From contig NC_088306.1 of the NCBI RefSeq assembly GCF_032854445.1, positions 16,465,764 to 16,529,763 on the forward strand: DNA of 64,000 nt. The letters are read 5' to 3'. Shown here one piece after another: positions 60,149 through 64,000 of the stretch. Made by a program: the position numbers and the translations under genes. The notes under the pieces were generated by a model. It ran no database searches, was not told the DNA's origin, and saw nothing but the letters and a program-made list of their open reading frames with translations. Source of the DNA: Liolophura sinensis (taxonomy: Eukaryota > Mollusca > Polyplacophora > Chitonida > Chitonidae). Positions within the stretch are counted from its first letter, which is position 1. Every line of letters begins with the position of its first letter.

Positions 60149-62016
60149 CTGTGATAAGAAGAACAGGAGCCGTCAATGTCAACATTTACATCGTTAATTT
60201 CAGATAACAACTATAATACCATACTCTGCTACAAATCAGAAACAATGTAACACACTAAAAAAGCTCAATCAATGCAAATTTTATCATAACCCATTCCTGT
60301 ACTTATACAATGTGTTTAACAGATGCCTGATAAAAACAAAACAAAAAAACCATTAAGCATTTAACATGACTTACTGACTTGATGTTTTCTACACAAACTG
60401 TCATATTTGAACTGTAATGAAATAAACCCTATCCCAGGGAATATATGCAATGATATTAACCCAAATTTCAAAGTAAGATTAATTAAAAAAGCCCCTTTTT
60501 GGGCATGAAATTTACAATGTAGTAACTGACTAATAAGTTAAGCAAAGGTACTGCAATGATAGTGTCACACTAGCACTAACCATTCAATCTTCTAATCGAC
60601 GGCATCTGCTGGGTTTGTTTAAACTCAACCTCTTTCCACAGTTGTGACAATCAGCTTGTAACTGTGAAAACTGTACGTTATTCTGCAAATTAGTGACATA
60701 AATGTTTACATCGGCAGCATTCAAGTGAACACATCAAGGACAAATATGACCAAGGTGAACAATTAGCTTAAAACATATATAAACATCACACTCATATTTT
60801 CTGATGAAATTTGGGAACCCCAACCTATTTCATCAGTTCATTTGACACGTTCTACTAAATATCATTTCGTAACTTACTACACCCTTAACAATCGCTTAGT
60901 TCTGCAACCAAATCAGATGTTTATGAGCAAATACGAAAACTGTCATTTCTAGTAATTCTATGCAAATTGAAACTGAAAACGAAAGAGAGAGCTTTTACGT
61001 GATCGAACTTTGTTTTCACGACACATTATTACACAACAACAACAACAACATTTACTTAAATTATTTAAGACTCCGCTAAACAATATTCCGTTCAATCCTA
61101 CCTTGATACAAAAAAAAAAAAGAAACACTTTCCAGAGTGTTCTTCAACTTCTGCACTTACAATATGACGTAAAACAACAACAATTACAAAAACGAGTATT
61201 AAGCAAGTGCGTGCCTCATCTGGGACCGGGTCATTGGCTGGAACCCTTTCTCCAAGTAGGGCTTCACAATTTTTCTAATCCGCGGAGTCGTTTATCAGGA
61301 GGTTTAAATATTTATTCCCTGTACATCATAAATAAGCAGACAAAAGTAAAACCGTGCTTTCTCAATATACTATAAATCATCAACATACCATTCTGTAAAA
61401 GTTAGTGTATTTTTATTAAAGTATGATTGTTTACAAACATGTAAAAATGACATAGCACTCATTACATACAGTGCCCAAGAATTGTTAAAATTGTGAATAA
61501 ATTTGTTGCAATATCCAGTTTCCTCAAAGAAAAAAATATACTTCTTCGCTGTATATACATGTATTGGCCAACGTATTCGTATTCCTTGTGGAAATGAAAC
61601 GGTTGGTGCGGAGTTGTAATATGTAATATATACTGTAAAATACGGCTAAGAATAAACAAATATTCCTTGAATAGTCGCCTCCCTCAAAAGACAGCGCTGG
61701 TTTATGTAGTGTGCTGTTAACAATAATTCAATGTTGCAAATCTCAGATTTAAACCTGAAACGACGACGTCCCAAAACGTCAAAAGCGCTGTTGATCGTCA
61801 TTTTACAGAGGCAAACGTTTGTATATCGTCTGTTTTGCACTCAGGTTAAAACAAACACCTCCCATCTATATGAAGGATGTATTTTGATTACAGCTGTGTT
61901 TTTTGCAGAGAAACTCACGAAACTGATGAAAAATATTTCTTCGGATCGAAATCAAGTGTGCTTTCTACGTGTAGCTTTGTTTTCATTGGTCGTTGGGCTG
62001 AGCCGGTCGCTTCCAT
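59349..62016 (-). CDS. Predicted three-exon gene interleaved with FUNDC1, unrecognised
   Basis: Exons 62016-61919, 59871-59786 and 59470-59349 join in phase to give 101 residues and a TAA stop. Exon A starts at an ATG in excellent context (AAAATGG) and ends at donor GTGAGT. Exon B has acceptor GGTTTTTCAG and 28 codons including RETMRSMQAAGYDSLRVLEM, donor GTGATT. Exon C has acceptor CTCTTCCACAG and contains HLSYMEFVGNLLPSTYRTLR. An ATTAAA lies about 20 bp past the stop (59324-59329). The peptide is probably soluble and helical; no family recognised. It lies on the same strand as FUNDC1, whose exon 2 falls inside its first intron. Alternatively, exon A and exon B belong to alternative transcripts of FUNDC1, or exon C is chance. 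Confidence 0.42.
60022..60148 (-). CDS. FUNDC1: FUNDC1 exon 2 (LIR and first membrane segment)
   Basis: Acceptor TTCTTCTTATCACAG ends at 60149; donor GGCTG then GTGCGT at 60021. 41 codons with two extra bases at each end. The LIR core is FEVL where vertebrate FUNDC1 has YEVL, and the preceding residue is Thr instead of Ser. Confidence 0.93.
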
Positions 62017-62154
62017 TTTCGGGTGCTTTTTTGCAAAATTGTAGAAGATAAAGCGCAGAAATCGGCCTATATCTCGAAGTTGCACGAGGCAGGTTTCTTC
62101 GGAATGCGCATACAGTTTGTCTGATGAGTTTTGGATTGGACTAAACCGACAAGC
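62017..62154. promoter_or_regulatory. Candidate bidirectional promoter and 5' UTRs
   Basis: 138 bp separate two divergent ATGs, each in a good initiation context. No TATA box is evident. An ATTGGT (inverted CCAAT) lies at 61985-61990, inside exon A of the minus gene. The arrangement suggests a compact shared promoter; transcription start sites are unknown. Confidence 0.4.
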
Positions 62155-62222
62155 ATGACCGCGCAAGCCGATGAAGCCAGTTTTTCCGAGGAAGAGAAGC
62201 AGATTCTATCATCTCTGGACAG
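62155..62222 (+). CDS. Probable first coding exon of a plus-strand gene
   Basis: ATG at 62155-62157 with A at -3, 22 further bases-in-frame codons reading MTAQADEASFSEEEKQILSS then LD, and a donor (GACAG then GTACCC) at 62223. Acidic, helical N terminus. The rest of the gene lies beyond the window or in later exons I could not find. Family not recognised. Confidence 0.5.
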
Positions 62223-62663
62223 GTACCCGACGACCCAACCCCTTTTAGTTGTGCTCGTGTCGTCCTTGGACGTGAATGTGTTACATTGTACAACTGGTTA
62301 CAACAGTTTGTGTCAAAGTCATTTTAAGAATTAAATGCGTTTATGCAAAGCAGTGAGTGAGCAAAAGTATGATGAAAAATGCACTGCCAAATGGGTGACT
62401 GGCAACCTTATTAAGTTTGACAGATAGGGCTGATGAACTCATGCAAACAACAACAACGTCTGTAGCTTGGCGAGTGAAGCAGACACCTGATTTAACAATG
62501 TACTAACGTACCGAACAGGTCAGCTTCACCCGCCACTCCTATGAAATCAATGGTGTTGGGAGCAAAGAAACTTACTTCCTGCCAGAAAACTTCGTAAATG
62601 CATTATAAAGGACACTGGCCTGGTATATTTATGTGTCGACGACACTGATTCCCTGATATGAAC
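62223..62663 (+). other. Probable first intron of the rightmost gene
   Basis: No exon or shared repeat recognised here. Confidence 0.4.
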
Positions 62664-63128
62664 AAATTGTAAACATGTGAAGCATTGGTAAACCATCTTT
62701 CAACCATAATCCAGCTGTTTGAACTTTGGAGTCGGGCAAACCAATCTAACATCCGCCATGTTTGTAAATTTTTTTTCAACTTCGAGCAGGGTGATGGGCT
62801 GCGAAAATTTTATCCCTCCCAACATTCTGTTCAAAGGGCATGCAATTTTTTAAAATGCAGTTTACATGCTAACATAGCAAAAATATTGTGTCTAGAGAGC
62901 ATTTAGTATGAAGATAAAGGCGTTTAGGTTCTCCTTTAAGAATTACATGCCCTGTAAACAGAATGTTGGGAGAGATAAAATTCTCCCGGCCCATCACCCT
63001 GCCAGAAGGTGAAAAAAAATTCCAGACATGGCGGACGTTGATTTGGTTTGCCCGAGTCAAAAGTTTAAATGGCTGGATTACTGTTAAAAGATAGTTAACC
63101 AATGCCAGCTTTGACATGCTTACAGTTT
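62664..63128. mobile_element. Fold-back element with long inverted arms
   Basis: Left arm about 62664-62850 and right arm about 62939-63128 are imperfect inverted copies: both contain, in arm orientation, TAATCCAGC, CGGGCAAACCAA, TCCGCCATGT, CAGGGTGATGGGC and CCCAACATTCTGTT. The 88-bp spacer (AACATAGCAAAAATATTGTG) is also found at 41080-41180. Non-coding. Confidence 0.88.
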
Positions 63129-63129
63129 G

Positions 63130-64000
63130 TTTGAATCCAGGAATCAGTGCGTATCAAAAATAAGGCAGGGTTCGAGCCGTTTTTTTTAGTGAAATTGTTT
63201 GTGTGGATATCCATATGAGTGAAACTGGGCGTTATGGTAGGAACATCCAGATTAGCTTTGGGCTAGTTTGTATTCGACACAACCGCGCAATTCCTGTTAT
63301 GTCACATGACATGCTCTTGCAGGTCTTCCCTGACTTTTGACACATAAGGGAAGCCTAATTTTGCACATGGAACTAACCGAGAGACGAAGATGTTTGTACA
63401 TGACTGAGCTTTTAAAATTGTAGTACTGACAGTTCTCTGTTTCTAAACGAAGTTGCTTCGTCTGTACAAGCTATCATGTTCGCTATCTTCTTCAAACTTG
63501 GCAAAAAAGTTATTTTTGATCGTTTCCACGTGAGAGTGTATTTACAAGTGTTGCTAGGTACCTGAGCTATTACGTAAGCGACCTAGTTATTTGTAGTTGT
63601 ATTTGTATTTTCTGACTTGTACCCATCTGATTTTTGCCTGGTTTGAGTGTGGCTCTGTACTGCTTGGTACGTTAATGCATTGTTAGATCACTTGGGCCAT
63701 ACACATGCGGGTACTGCGTTAGGAGCCTTTGTCCTCGCACTATAACCAGGTAGAGTGTGTTGATGTTAATTGATTGGGAAACTAAATTTTGAGGTTGGAC
63801 ACTGTTTATTTTCAGTAATAAATGAAATTTTAACAATGAAATAACTTTACTCGATGTGACTGCTAAATACTGAATCTTCAAAGACCATTTTTTTTTCTTT
63901 GCCTTTGTGAAAGACAGGTCAAAACCAAAATTTATTTTAAGTTGGTCCAAATTAAACACGTAAGCTGTTTTAAACATGCTATCTTTGTAAAGTAAATACA
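63130..64000. other. No gene seen at right edge
   Basis: Unassigned sequence, probably intron of the plus-strand gene that starts at 62155. Confidence 0.4.

Overview
This is a piece of an animal nuclear genome, not prokaryotic. It has spliced genes with GT-AG introns, tRNA-derived SINEs with target-site duplications, retroelement reverse-transcriptase remnants, MITE-like elements, and many minisatellites. The SINE types and overall texture fit a marine lophotrochozoan, most likely a mollusc. That placement is an impression from family resemblance, not a proof.

Two genes are firmly identified, both on the minus strand. (1) A complete five-exon D-isomer-specific 2-hydroxyacid dehydrogenase of the glyoxylate/hydroxypyruvate reductase type spans 30349 down to 13795. 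All exon phases agree and the product is 335 residues; its second intron is 11 kb and packed with repeats. (2) A FUNDC1-type mitophagy receptor has four exons between 60148 and 56037; its first coding exon could not be placed. Three further exons (62016-61919, 59871-59786, 59470-59349) join in phase on the same strand as FUNDC1 and interleave with it, giving a predicted 101-residue protein I do not recognise. On the plus strand, a likely first coding exon (62155-62222) sits 138 bp from the start of that predicted gene, suggesting a bidirectional promoter. At the left edge, a probable last coding exon of another plus-strand gene ends at 1656 and may carry a long, repeat-rich 3' UTR to about 8.84 kb.

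Layout: 0-8.9 kb, 3' end of a plus-strand gene and several minisatellites; 8.9-13.3 kb, sparse sequence with SINE and MITE fragments; 13.3-30.4 kb, the dehydrogenase gene with SINEs, a LINE remnant, a TA microsatellite with a fold-back, and minisatellites in its introns; 30.4-34.6 kb, a 32-bp minisatellite interrupted by two SINEs and a reverse-transcriptase element; 34.6-54.2 kb, gene-free repeat landscape (SINEs, minisatellites, retroelement fragments, MITEs); 54.2-55.2 kb, an 88-bp tandem array; 55.8-62.2 kb, FUNDC1, the interleaved predicted gene and the divergent promoter; 62.2-64 kb, probable first intron of the rightmost gene, with a fold-back element.

I found no operon, CRISPR array or multi-gene defence-type system. 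The most unusual points are the interleaved same-strand exons, the FUNDC1 LIR change, a duplicated splice-donor segment beside FUNDC1 exon 3, the TA-flanked fold-back duplication, nested transposon insertions, tandem arrays apparently grown from transposon ends, and the very high minisatellite density.
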